A DNA stretch of 64,000 bases from Sphingobacterium sp. (GTDB lineage: Bacteria; Bacteroidota; Bacteroidia; Sphingobacteriales; Sphingobacteriaceae). The position numbers and the translations under genes are program-made. Of this stretch, positions 54,686 to 63,575 are shown piece by piece; the stretch's first letter is position 1; every line of letters begins with the position of its first letter. The DNA lies in the NCBI GenBank assembly GCA_031277685.1, contig JAITLV010000140.1:47294-111293 (forward strand), read 5' to 3'. The notes under the pieces were generated by a model. It saw only the letters and a list, made by a program, of their open reading frames with translations. It was not told where the DNA came from and made no database searches.

Positions 54686-55177
54686 TTATTTCGTACTACT
54701 ATTGCGTTCACGAAGATACTCCAAAACTGCACGGGCTTCCTCTTGTTTCAAGCCTAAGCTGATCATAGGCGAACTAAACTCTTTGCTCAAAGCTTTTGCT
54801 TCTGGATCTTTTTCAAGCATTACTGCTGGGTCAAGCATCATATTCATAATCCATTCCGGTGTACGACGCGTGATCACACCATCCAAAGATGGCCCCACCA
54901 AGGTTCGATCAAAACCATGACACATCGCACATTTCGAGACAAACAGCTCGACGCCCTGATTTGCCAATTGAGCATCGAACGGTTTATGTTCAAAAGAAGT
55001 AATAATACCTACTCCTTTTGATCCTTCTGTTTTATAGTTCAGCATTTCAGTACTCGATGTGTTATTTTCCAATTTGGCTCCATTTGAGGATACGTTCTTT
55101 TTATCTCCGTTATTTGTGCAGGCGATCATAAGGATAAAGCCAAAACAGGAAAAGATTACGTTGATTCTTTTTTTCAT
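54686..55177 (-). CDS. Cytochrome c lipoprotein
   Basis: A 163-residue lipoprotein (lipobox LMIAC) with one class I haem c site CAMCH near residue 85 and the axial Met region (FSSPMISLGLKQEEARAVLEYLR). It is probably a membrane-tethered electron carrier in the periplasm, a likely donor for the cytochrome-c-fused bd-type complex encoded downstream. It is followed by a Cys-motif protein and the AraC gene on the same strand. Confidence 0.93.
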   Translation of the reverse strand: MKKRINVIFSCFGFILMIACTNNGDKKNVSSNGAKLENNTSSTEMLNYKTEGSKGVGIITSFEHKPFDAQLANQGVELFVSKCAMCHGFDRTLVGPSLDGVITRRTPEWIMNMMLDPAVMLEKDPEAKALSKEFSSPMISLGLKQEEARAVLEYLRERNSSTK

Positions 55178-55405
55178 TTCTCTCTCTCTTTTGTTTTTAA
55201 TTAAAGCTGATTAATTAACCTTTATATCATTTTTGACATCTCAGATTGGTTTTCTGTTCATCTGCAGTATGCCGATAATTTCCAACAGAATGGCAAAGAA
55301 ACCATATCCCTGGCGCTCTCTGATCAATAAAGAACAAGTGATATACTATGATAAACCTTTGCCTGGAAAAATAAATGATTGATTAAAGATTCTAAAAAAA
55401 GGACT

Positions 55406-55783
55406 TTAAACCAGTGGTGGGTGAAAAATAGAAAAGATTGGACGATACGCGTAATCTTCTTCCAATGTCGGAAACACAAGTGTGACAGTAGTTTCATCAA
55501 ATGGAGAAGTTTCAAAGATAAAATTCAGGTTATTGTTAATAAAAACAACATCAAGAATACGTGTTTCAAGATTTTTCTGTTCTTTCTCTTCGTGTTCACG
55601 CATTTTTTTCATCAATACACATTGGCCCTTACAGGAAAGTCCTTTTCCATTGAAACGATTGATACATTCGTTTTTGGCAATGTAATCTCTATTAAGCTCA
55701 AAAACAGACCATAGCCATACGGTAGAAAAACTCTGGAGGAGCATCAGTGGCAACAAGATCCATATAAATTGTTTCGCTTTCAT
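55406..55783 (-). CDS. Cys-motif membrane-anchored protein, paralogue 2
   Basis: A 125-residue protein starting MKAKQFIWILLPLMLLQSFS, with the core ELNRDYIAKNECINRFNG and CKGQCVLMKKM, a Glu/Lys-rich helical stretch, and the end IFSIFHPPLV. Length, order of motifs and the C-terminal PPxV match the protein at 54286-54657, so the two are paralogues; three Cys are shared (ECIN/LCIN and CKGxC). ATG 55783 begins the hydrophobic anchor. Confidence 0.75.
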   Translation of the reverse strand: MKAKQFIWILLPLMLLQSFSTVWLWSVFELNRDYIAKNECINRFNGKGLSCKGQCVLMKKMREHEEKEQKNLETRILDVVFINNNLNFIFETSPFDETTVTLVFPTLEEDYAYRPIFSIFHPPLV

Positions 55784-55994
55784 GTATTGACAATAGGGCA
55801 AATATACCGATTAATGTCTTATTGATTACGAATTAAATCTAAAATAAAAAGCTATCCCTTCATCAATTCAGAATGGGCATGGCTTAGATCATCAGCCCCA
55901 CCTTCACTTTCGTCACTGCGAGTATGCATTTCGTCAAAGACTTTTCTATATCACTCCGAACCTTCGTTTTTTTGCACATATCAAAACAATAAAA

Positions 55995-56591
55995 ATGAAC
56001 AGAAAAGCAATTTTATCATGCGTTGTATTCTTCGCCATGATGTTAAGTAAAATGGTATTCGCACAGGAACAACCGCTTATTCAAATTGGGATCAAAGGTG
56101 GTAGCAGCCTTAATAAGCTCAATACCGAACTGGCCGACCTAGATGACAAATATGCCTTGGGACTACATGTAGGCGGTATGGCCCGCGTCAATCTTGGAAG
56201 AGCTTACATTCAAGGCGAGGCACTTTTCAGCAAACGCAAGGCTGCTCTCAAACCGCAGGGCCAAACCGAATCCAAACTAAAATGGAATGCGATTGATATC
56301 CCGGTCATGGTTGGTTACAAAATCGTCCAAAAACAAGACATGAATTTTCGTGCATTTGCAGGTGCAGTGTACAGTTATACCTTGAACGACAATCTGTCAC
56401 CGCTGAAAGCTATCAAAGAGGGAGTCAAACACTTCGATAAATCGAACCTGCAGTTTACGGGCGGTCTTGGTGTCGATATACAAAAATTCAGTATCGATGT
56501 CCGCTATGAGCGTGGTTTTTCTGATTTAGCTAAAACTTTTAAATCCAAGCCCCAGGCATTTTCTATCGGTGTAGGCTATTTCATATTCTAA
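55995..56591 (+). CDS. Outer-membrane beta-barrel protein (porin-like, PorT/OMP_b-brl family type)
   Basis: A 198-residue secreted protein (signal ending MVFAQE). The mature part begins IQIGIKGGSSLNKL and has alternating strands (YALGLHVGGMARVNLG, YIQGEALFSKRK, WNAIDIPVMVGYK) ending in SIGVGYFIF, like eight-stranded Bacteroidota outer-membrane barrels. Followed by a terminator only 10 bases before the kinase gene. Confidence 0.88.
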   Translation: MNRKAILSCVVFFAMMLSKMVFAQEQPLIQIGIKGGSSLNKLNTELADLDDKYALGLHVGGMARVNLGRAYIQGEALFSKRKAALKPQGQTESKLKWNAIDIPVMVGYKIVQKQDMNFRAFAGAVYSYTLNDNLSPLKAIKEGVKHFDKSNLQFTGGLGVDIQKFSIDVRYERGFSDLAKTFKSKPQAFSIGVGYFIF

Positions 56592-56608
56592 TACAACCTT
56601 TAACATCA

Positions 56609-56650
56609 ACCTTTGAAGGACATCTTAGATGTACCTTTAAAGGTGTTTTT
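56609..56650 (+). terminator. Terminator between the barrel and kinase genes
   Basis: ACCTTTGAAGGACATCT pairs with AGATGTACCTTTAAAGGT (56609-56644) with small internal mismatches, followed by GTTTTTATAATTTT. It ends 10 bases before the kinase ATG, so that gene has either a leaky or a very close promoter. Confidence 0.7.
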
Positions 56651-56659
56651 ATAATTTTC

Positions 56660-57694
56660 ATGTTAAAAAGAAACTATCTATACAGACATCTTTTCCTAAT
56701 CATCTTTTGGGCCGCACTTTGGTTTGTCGTATGGATACAGGTTATGGGAGATCTTGGTGCATTCAGTGCATTTATCTATACCTCAATTGTGATGACTGCA
56801 GCGATTAGTATCGCACAGGTTTTAAGCGATAAAATCTTACCCAAAGCGATCAAAACCAAACGAATGAAGCCTTTTATGCTTAAGGCAGTTTGTTCTGTTC
56901 TGCTTTTAGCCGTATTGATCGGTACACTGGATATTTTTTTTATTTCCCATAACCGACCTATCACGGTTGAAGAACGACCTACAATACTGTTCGTTCAATT
57001 TTATAAAGCGATTATTTCGTCTTTATTGATGAATGGAACTGCCTGTGGAATTCGTTTTTATCAGGAACACACAGACATACAACGCGACCATAACCAACTG
57101 CAGCAGTTATTTTTAGAAAGCCAGATCAAATCATTACAGGATCAGATCAACCCTCACTTTATGTTTAATGTTCTGAACCATATTCAGATTCTAATGAAAA
57201 CGAACACAGAGCTGGCGGATTACTTGTTACTAAAGTTTTCGGATATGCTACGCTATCAACTCTACGAAAGCAACCAATCCTATGTACTGTTATCTCGGGA
57301 ACTCCAGTATCTAAAAGATTTTATTGCAATAGAAAAAATCCGCTGGGGTGAAGAACTTCAGGTTAATTGTCATTGGTCAGTTAGTTCTAACGAACAGCAC
57401 ATAGCACCCCTAGTACTGATTTATTTTGTTGAAAATGCCTTTAAACATGTCAGTCGATTGCCCAATCAGCCTGGCCTCATTGATCTTATCTGCCACGAAG
57501 AAATGGGTCGGCTGCAATTTACGATAAGCAATAGTAGTTGGGAATATCCGCTAAAAATGCCACAAAAAAATATTGATTTAGTTCTCCAAAATATTCGGAA
57601 AAGGCTCGATTTACACTATGGAAACAACTATACATTAACCATGAAAAAGAAAGACAACCATTTGACAGTCTTTTTACTTATTGACCTTATCTAG
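56660..57694 (+). CDS. LytS/YehU-type sensor kinase-like protein with a degenerate ATP box
   Basis: A 344-residue membrane sensor with four hydrophobic helices (about 8-28, 36-55, 72-92, 112-132) and the LytS-type phosphoacceptor motif DQINPHFMFNVLNH near residue 169. The N-box is present (LVLIYFVENAFKHV) but where the paralogue has SGIGLENV this protein has KNIDLVLQN, so the ATP-lid glycines are lost. It may be an inactive or allosteric partner of the second kinase. It resembles the next gene along its whole length and arose by tandem duplication. Confidence 0.88.
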   Translation: MLKRNYLYRHLFLIIFWAALWFVVWIQVMGDLGAFSAFIYTSIVMTAAISIAQVLSDKILPKAIKTKRMKPFMLKAVCSVLLLAVLIGTLDIFFISHNRPITVEERPTILFVQFYKAIISSLLMNGTACGIRFYQEHTDIQRDHNQLQQLFLESQIKSLQDQINPHFMFNVLNHIQILMKTNTELADYLLLKFSDMLRYQLYESNQSYVLLSRELQYLKDFIAIEKIRWGEELQVNCHWSVSSNEQHIAPLVLIYFVENAFKHVSRLPNQPGLIDLICHEEMGRLQFTISNSSWEYPLKMPQKNIDLVLQNIRKRLDLHYGNNYTLTMKKKDNHLTVFLLIDLI

Positions 57695-57894
57695 CTGCTA
57701 TACATAATTGTTCAGCCTATAATGTTTATGCGCAGCTTTAAATACAATGCAAAATAATACCTTGTCATCATGCGAATAAACATCAAATCTATTTGATTAT
57801 TTTTGTTCCGTATTTCGTCTCATAAATTTGCCCAATCAGTGTTTTGCTGACAGTCAATCCCGAAATGAAATTTAAAACAGTCTTTTCAATTATT

Positions 57895-58932
57895 ATGTTT
57901 AAAAAAAACTATATCTATAGAAATCTGTTCCTCTCCCTTTTTTGGCTTGTCCTCTGGTTTGTCATCTGGGTCCAGGTGAGACAGGATTTGGATCCAGGCA
58001 ATGCCTTTTTCCATAGTTCGGCGGTGGTGATCAGTTCTGTATTCATCTCACAGCTCTTGAGCGATTACTTTTTAAAAAAAGCCATACGGGAGCAAAAAAT
58101 GAAAGCTTTTGTTTTTCAGGGTCTATTTTTCGTGCTTGTTTTAGCAATCATGATCGGAGCTATAGATGCCTACTTTATTATTCATAGTCAAAAACTATCT
58201 GACGAGGAGCGTTCCATGCTGTTATTTGTGCAGAGTTATAAAGCTGTCCCCTCTGCGCTATTAATCAACGGTACCGCCTGTGGCATCCGTTTCTATCAGG
58301 AGCATGCCATTATTCAACAGGACCACAACCAGCTGCAACAAAACTTTCTGGAAAGTCAGATCAAGTTATTGCAAGATCAGGTCAACCCCCACTTTATGTT
58401 CAATGTATTGAACCATATCCATATCCTGATGAAAAAAAATGTAGATATGGCAGATTATTTACTACTAAAATTTTCTGATATACTACGGTACCAACTGTAT
58501 GAATGCAACCAGTCCTTCGTACTATTGAGTCGCGAGTTGCAGTATTTACAGAATTTTATCAGCATCGAACAGATGCGATGGGGCGACGAACTCGAGGTCG
58601 AATGTACCTGGTCTCAAGAAACAGAAGACCTGCATATAACGCCGCTAATGCTGATCTGTTTCGTGGAAAATGCTTTCAAACATGTGGATCGACTCCCAGA
58701 TCAAAAAGGGAAAATTACGCTGAATTGTGCCGAAAAGGAAGGGTATTTTCAATTTCATATTAGCAACAGTTATCAAGAATATCCCCAACAAGCTTCAACA
58801 AGACACTCTGGCATTGGACTAGAAAATGTCAAAAAGCGATTGGAACTGCAATATGAAAAGAACTATTCCCTCAGGATCGAAAAGCGTGACAACAATTTTT
58901 GCGTCGACTTGACGATCGATCTTAACTGCTAA
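57895..58932 (+). CDS. LytS/YehU-type sensor histidine kinase
   Basis: A 345-residue kinase starting MFKKNYIYRNLFLSLFWLVL, lined up with the start of its paralogue, which fixes ATG 57895. Four membrane helices, the phosphoacceptor DQVNPHFMFNVLNH, the N-box LMLICFVENAFKHV and an intact glycine box SGIGLENVKKRL. It should sense an envelope signal and phosphorylate the LytTR regulator encoded 6 bases after it. Confidence 0.94.
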   Translation: MFKKNYIYRNLFLSLFWLVLWFVIWVQVRQDLDPGNAFFHSSAVVISSVFISQLLSDYFLKKAIREQKMKAFVFQGLFFVLVLAIMIGAIDAYFIIHSQKLSDEERSMLLFVQSYKAVPSALLINGTACGIRFYQEHAIIQQDHNQLQQNFLESQIKLLQDQVNPHFMFNVLNHIHILMKKNVDMADYLLLKFSDILRYQLYECNQSFVLLSRELQYLQNFISIEQMRWGDELEVECTWSQETEDLHITPLMLICFVENAFKHVDRLPDQKGKITLNCAEKEGYFQFHISNSYQEYPQQASTRHSGIGLENVKKRLELQYEKNYSLRIEKRDNNFCVDLTIDLNC

Positions 58933-58938
58933 GTCAAT

Positions 58939-59667
58939 ATGGAACAAATAAAAATGAAATGTATCATTGTGGATGATGAACCAATGTTAAGGCAACATAT
59001 TGCCGAAATGACCGAACAAGTCGATTTTTTGGAACTTGTGACGACATTTCCTTCGGCCTTAGCTGCTGCGTCTAGATTACAACAAGGCGATATCGACCTG
59101 ATTTTCCTGGATATCAACATGCCTTACCTCAATGGCATTGATTTTTTGGAATCACTTGAAAATCCTCCGCTCTGCATTTTTATTACTGCCTATTCCGAAT
59201 ACGCCTTAGAGGGCTTTCGTTTGCAGGCTGTGGATTACCTGCTCAAACCTATTGTATTTCAACGGTTCTTTCAAGCAGCGACCAAAGCTTTTCAACAGTT
59301 TTTACAGCGCAACAAATCTATTCAGGAGCCTAGTCCCAATGACAACATGCTCTTTGTGCGACAGGGAGACGCCTTTGTTAAAATCTCTTGGACCGATATC
59401 CTTTATGCCGAAAGCATGCAGAATTATACTAAACTCCATTTTCAAGAAAGGACCGTTACAATCCACCAGACTATGCTCGCCCTCGAAGAAGCGTTACCGG
59501 GCAATCATTTTTTTCGTATTCACAAATCGTTTCTAGTGAATGTCAATCACATTGATATCATATCAGGTGGAAGAGTATATATTGGGAAACAGGAATTACC
59601 AATCTCCCGGACAAAAAGAGAGGAGCTTCTTCAAAACGTAGTTTTTAAGAAGCTCCTTAGCCGTTAG
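58939..59667 (+). CDS. LytTR-family response regulator
   Basis: A 242-residue two-component regulator. Receiver domain at 6-120 with VDDEP, phosphoacceptor Asp in DLIFLDINMPYLNG, and ITAY...KPI; LytTR DNA-binding domain at about 140-240 (LFVRQGDAFVKISWTDILYAESMQNYTKLHF, FFRIHKSFLVNVNHIDII, LPISRTKREELLQ). It is cotranscribed with the kinase upstream. Its stop overlaps the stop of the convergent barrel gene by a few bases. Confidence 0.95.
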   Translation: MEQIKMKCIIVDDEPMLRQHIAEMTEQVDFLELVTTFPSALAAASRLQQGDIDLIFLDINMPYLNGIDFLESLENPPLCIFITAYSEYALEGFRLQAVDYLLKPIVFQRFFQAATKAFQQFLQRNKSIQEPSPNDNMLFVRQGDAFVKISWTDILYAESMQNYTKLHFQERTVTIHQTMLALEEALPGNHFFRIHKSFLVNVNHIDIISGGRVYIGKQELPISRTKREELLQNVVFKKLLSR

Positions 59668-60575
59668 TTGGGCATATTCCATTTCAGGGCCACTGAGGTA
59701 TAGAAAGTAGGTGAAAAATGGGGATCTGCCTGTTTCTTGTCCTTGAACATGCTTTTCAGCGACCGGTCATTTTCTACATACATCCTAGCAAGCGTACTTC
59801 CTCCGGTCAATTGTACTTTCAAGCTCTTACCAAGGTTAAATTGGGGTTGTAGACCTGCTGTCAACAACATGAATCCAGCAAGGGTCGACTTGCCATTCTT
59901 TTCACGTTCGGCAGTCATCCCATCCAAATTGACTACTGCGCGGAGATCCATGAAATTGTTGACCTGATAAGAAGCCGCCAGTCCCTGTGGAAAATTCACA
60001 TTGAATTTAACCTTACCATTGGTTTTCCAGTCAAAATACAGTCCTGGTAAGACCATTGGCACACCGAAACTATTACTCAATACCGGGCCAAAACCAAAAG
60101 CCAAATTAGGCCTGAATTGCTTAATAAATAGCACTCCCCCCTGGCCCAGTACATCCTTACCATTGACCTTGACCAGATCAGAGTAAATACCCACAGAGGC
60201 AAAAGTCAAGAGAGACCAATTTCTACGTAAGGAAGTCAAATATTGAAGACCCATTTCGGCATTCAACATTTCAGTAGGAAACAAATGTTGCTCGTAATCT
60301 CGATTTTGCATTTTTGCATAAGCAGCCCCCATTTTCCAGGACCAACGTTTTATGTTCCCTAAGGAGTCTATCTTAGTTGAAAGAGGTATTTCAAGATTGA
60401 ACTGTATTCTTTTAAAATCACTTTTCGAGCCCGTCTTTACACTGTCTTCTGGCCGAATATAATTTGACAAAGGGACATAATCGACCATCACCCGTCCCGA
60501 TACGGCATTCTGTGCTTGTGCTGTCAGCGTCGCCAAACTGCTGAATAGTATGGCACATAAAATTTGTTTTTTCAT
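59664..60575 (-). CDS. Outer-membrane barrel protein (DUF6268-like)
   Basis: A 303-residue secreted protein (signal ending TAQAQ) with a repeated strand pattern and Gly/aromatic turns (VSGRVMVDYVPLSNYIRPED, FKRIQFNLEIPLS, WSLLTFASVGIYSDL, LAFGFGPVLSNSFGVPMVLPGLYFDW), ending TFYTSVALKWNMPN. The DUF6268 label is my best match, not certain. It converges on the LytTR gene and may be a target of that system (inference). Ends in a stop overlapping the regulator's stop by four bases. Confidence 0.85.
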   Translation of the reverse strand: MKKQILCAILFSSLATLTAQAQNAVSGRVMVDYVPLSNYIRPEDSVKTGSKSDFKRIQFNLEIPLSTKIDSLGNIKRWSWKMGAAYAKMQNRDYEQHLFPTEMLNAEMGLQYLTSLRRNWSLLTFASVGIYSDLVKVNGKDVLGQGGVLFIKQFRPNLAFGFGPVLSNSFGVPMVLPGLYFDWKTNGKVKFNVNFPQGLAASYQVNNFMDLRAVVNLDGMTAEREKNGKSTLAGFMLLTAGLQPQFNLGKSLKVQLTGGSTLARMYVENDRSLKSMFKDKKQADPHFSPTFYTSVALKWNMPN

Positions 60576-60735
60576 TTTTTTTCAACAAAGGACGCCTTTG
60601 TGCCCTACAAGCAACAAATATTTTGACGTAGTGCAGTTTTACATTGACCAACTGCTAACCTATTACGATATTGAAAAAGAGACCATACTTCGTGTTTTTT
60701 TATGAGCCCTGTTAACGATTACTCGAACAAACGAA

Positions 60736-60757
60736 GAGCCTCCGGTTGAAGAGGCTC
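60736..60757. terminator. Hairpin near the end of the polysaccharide lyase-like gene
   Basis: GAGCCTC (60736-60742) pairs with GAGGCTC (60751-60757), 8-base loop, 64 bases past the lyase stop. Short stem and weak T-run. Confidence 0.5.
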
Positions 60758-60821
60758 CTTGGTAGCGAATAAAATCTATACCTTTCAAGGCAAAACAGGC
60801 ATAGACAGTTGAAAACACGGT

Positions 60822-61679
60822 TTAATTAAGCCCAATAATCCTGATATCATCATGATAAACAATACGAGTCGTATTTGTTGGGACGATATAAAGTCCCCAT
60901 TTGATATAGCCATGTTGACCATTCAACGCGTTGGCCGTATAAGTCTTATAATTTGTCTTTGAATCCTTCAAGCTATAAGCAGGCTCACCCGGCAATTTCA
61001 TGTAAGTTTTCATGTAACCGGTCCCAGACTGGGACCACAGAACGTCGACCCTAAAATGAATCCACTTGTTGACATATTGTTGCGCATTTGCCAGTACAGT
61101 TACATTAGGTTGATTATTCGCCTTATCAAAACGCAGTACAATCGCATTTCTCATGGTTCTTATTTGTAGTGGTACACCATTATCACCTGTTTGTTTGAGT
61201 TGAAAGAGATTGCCCTCTGTAGCATCGTTGGGATTCAATGTCCAGTCTTTCAAAAGCACGCTAAACTCGTAGCGACGTTCCTGCTCAGGCATAAAACGTG
61301 CATTTGCAGCATAGTCTGCATCACTTTCACTCCGCCAATTGCCCGCTGAATAATAACTGCTATCTCCATACACGATTTTATGGGCAATCGCATAAGCTCC
61401 CCTAGCACCCGGTTGAACCATATATGCCGCATCAGCAGCCGTCGCATGGGTAGCAGTAACGCCAATAATACCTGAACTGCTGGTACCTGTTTCGTAGTCT
61501 ACGTTCAACAGCGTATCGCCAGGTAATAGATTGCTAAGGGATAAATTTGCCTTCAATCGGCTGGTTTCCATTTGATCTTTGTTTGCTAGATCGTTACCTT
61601 TTTTTGCGCAGGAAATTGCAGCCACTAAAAGGGGCGATACCGCTAAAGCCAATACCCTGTGTAAACAAATTCTTTTCAT
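60822..61679 (-). CDS. Polysaccharide lyase-like lipoprotein (heparin lyase I-like jelly roll)
   Basis: A 285-residue lipoprotein (lipobox AAISC, then AKKGND). The mature domain resembles the polysaccharide-lyase jelly-roll family (PF14099 type): RYEFSVLLKDWTLNPND, GNLFQLKQTG, WIHFRVDVLWSQSGTGYMK, and the closing HGYIKWGLYIVPTNTTRIVYHDDIRI, in which the IKWGxY block is diagnostic. Substrate is likely a uronic-acid-containing polymer (inference). It stands alone with no SusCD nearby. Upstream, a strong hairpin with a T-run on this strand (61756-61796) may control its transcript. Confidence 0.78.
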   Translation of the reverse strand: MKRICLHRVLALAVSPLLVAAISCAKKGNDLANKDQMETSRLKANLSLSNLLPGDTLLNVDYETGTSSSGIIGVTATHATAADAAYMVQPGARGAYAIAHKIVYGDSSYYSAGNWRSESDADYAANARFMPEQERRYEFSVLLKDWTLNPNDATEGNLFQLKQTGDNGVPLQIRTMRNAIVLRFDKANNQPNVTVLANAQQYVNKWIHFRVDVLWSQSGTGYMKTYMKLPGEPAYSLKDSKTNYKTYTANALNGQHGYIKWGLYIVPTNTTRIVYHDDIRIIGLN

Positions 61680-61755
61680 GTGTTTATAATTTTATAAGTG
61701 GTTTTAATGATACGAATTTAATGACTTGCTGCTCTACAGATTTTCGATTTCTGAC

Positions 61756-61796
61756 AAAAAAGTTTAGATTTTGGTTAAAATAACCAAAATCTAAAC
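61756..61796 (-). terminator. Perfect hairpin terminator in the leader of the lyase gene
   Basis: GTTTAGATTTTGGTTA (61762-61777) pairs perfectly with TAACCAAAATCTAAAC (61781-61796), 3-base loop, followed on the minus strand by TTTTTT. It lies 77 bases before the lyase ATG, and no other minus-strand gene is upstream. A near-consensus -7 box (TACATTTA) lies further upstream on the same strand at about 61857-61864. This fits an attenuated leader or a small RNA. Confidence 0.7.
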
Positions 61797-61981
61797 CTGC
61801 TTATCCTACGATGCAGAGATCTCGTCTCGGATTGTAAAAAAAGTTTTGCGGATTGTAAATGTATAGATGAATTACCCTTGCAATGCATAATTTTGGGATG
61901 AACAGATTCTTCATGGATAAATCAATAATAATCAAAATCTGTTTTTTTCAGGAAGTAAAGCATGTTTTTAGTTGTAAAAGA

Positions 61982-63214
61982 ATGAATAAGATCTATCAAA
62001 TTGTTTTCATTATATTATTGATATTGAACAGTGGTTGTTCCAATGCACAGTCCAACCAAGACTGTCTTGATGTATTGGACGATAATCTCGCTTTACTTGA
62101 TTACCTTATGAATACCGAAAAAGATATCTCCACCGATTTCAAAGAATTACAGGTGGCTTTCAAGGATCTACGCTATAAAACAGAAAATCAGGTCAAAATT
62201 GATGAAAGCTATCATTTTAAACCAGGATACCCGTTCATAACAGAATATAGCTACCCTAATACCTACATACAACTAAAGTTTGACCGATTTAATATTGCCC
62301 ATACTTTGGGAGAAGGATATAAATTCACACACGATTTTATCGATAATATCGATCAGGCTATATTTAAGCTAAAAAAAATCTATTTTTTGGATGGAACAGT
62401 ACAAGTCGGAGAACAGATTAAGGTTGTTGATACCCTGGTGTCGGAGCAATTGGGAGATCAGACTTGGGTCCTTGCGGGCACAAAACCGATCAAAAGTTTC
62501 GACTACAGCATGGAAACTCATCTAAATAAAGAAGTTAGTCACGAAATTACTGGCGCCGGAGAATGCATACAGACTTCAGCGGGTATCATTGAAGTAATAC
62601 ACTGCGGCAACGGCTATATTCGGATTAAGACATCTGTACCCATGCGGCATCTTGTAAAAATTTTGGTAACGGATGAACAGGGGCACCAATTATCAACTGT
62701 AAATGTCGAATCAAAGGATTGCTACAAAAAAGAAGATTTGATTGCCCACATCGCACACATGGAACAAGCCAAAGCCAAACTTGAAAAAGGTGAGATCACT
62801 TGCACGGAGGTCCTTAAGAAGTTCTCAACCGAAAAATTAAATGCAGACCTAGCGGCACAAGCCGATTCCCTATTGCTTACTCAATACTTTGCTGCTGATT
62901 TTAAAAAAGCCCATCTTATATTTTGGGATAACGCAAAACAGGTTAAACAAGTCTATGAACGGAATTCCGCTGACCAGATAGCTTCACGTCCTGAAGACTT
63001 CTACGAAGCATGTTCTTGTGTTATTGCCCAGGATACAAAAACGGAATTGTATGGGCTGATCGGTCTGGATGGGAATTGGATTATCGCACCAAGATTTTTG
63101 GAACTGAGGGCACAATGGGGAACCGAAGGCTTCTTTTGGGGGCTGACAGAAAATGATGAAAAACGCGTGGAATACCGATTTGATAAGGAAAATAAAACTC
63201 TGATAAAAACATAA
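61982..63214 (+). CDS. Hypothetical lipoprotein with C-terminal WG-type repeat
   Basis: A 410-residue lipoprotein starting MNKIYQIVFIILLILNSGCS (lipobox LNSGC). The central region has no recognised domain but includes a helix-rich stretch (HIAHMEQAKAKLEKGEITCT). Near the end is a single WG-repeat-like segment (LYGLIGLDGNWIIAPRFLEL). ATG 61982 begins the signal. Unknown function; periplasmic or surface. Confidence 0.78.
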   Translation: MNKIYQIVFIILLILNSGCSNAQSNQDCLDVLDDNLALLDYLMNTEKDISTDFKELQVAFKDLRYKTENQVKIDESYHFKPGYPFITEYSYPNTYIQLKFDRFNIAHTLGEGYKFTHDFIDNIDQAIFKLKKIYFLDGTVQVGEQIKVVDTLVSEQLGDQTWVLAGTKPIKSFDYSMETHLNKEVSHEITGAGECIQTSAGIIEVIHCGNGYIRIKTSVPMRHLVKILVTDEQGHQLSTVNVESKDCYKKEDLIAHIAHMEQAKAKLEKGEITCTEVLKKFSTEKLNADLAAQADSLLLTQYFAADFKKAHLIFWDNAKQVKQVYERNSADQIASRPEDFYEACSCVIAQDTKTELYGLIGLDGNWIIAPRFLELRAQWGTEGFFWGLTENDEKRVEYRFDKENKTLIKT

Positions 63215-63575
63215 TAGGTATAGTGCCTTAATATACACGATGCTCAAAAGCATTCCCTTGTCTTTACACCTAAGACTTTCACATTGAACCACCTAGATTA
63301 CTTTCCAATAATCCTCTTAACGGTTGTGCATAATAAAAAAATAGAGTCGCAAAAATTAACAAACTTACAAATTGAACGCATCAATCTTGTGTGGGAATTT
63401 CTAAAGCCTATCCTAACCAGAAATGGTACCTGACTGTATAAGACAGATCAACTATAACTCAAGTGGGACATAATTTTTTACATGATTTTAAGCTTTTATT
63501 ACATGGTTTATCACAGATATATACCGTCTTTTGAGTAATAATATCCAATTTACTCACGACCATCGAAATATTTCT
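63215..63575. other. Noncoding gap upstream of an AraC gene
   Basis: About 360 bases without a convincing ORF, hairpin or promoter match. It must contain the promoter of the AraC gene. Confidence 0.4.
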
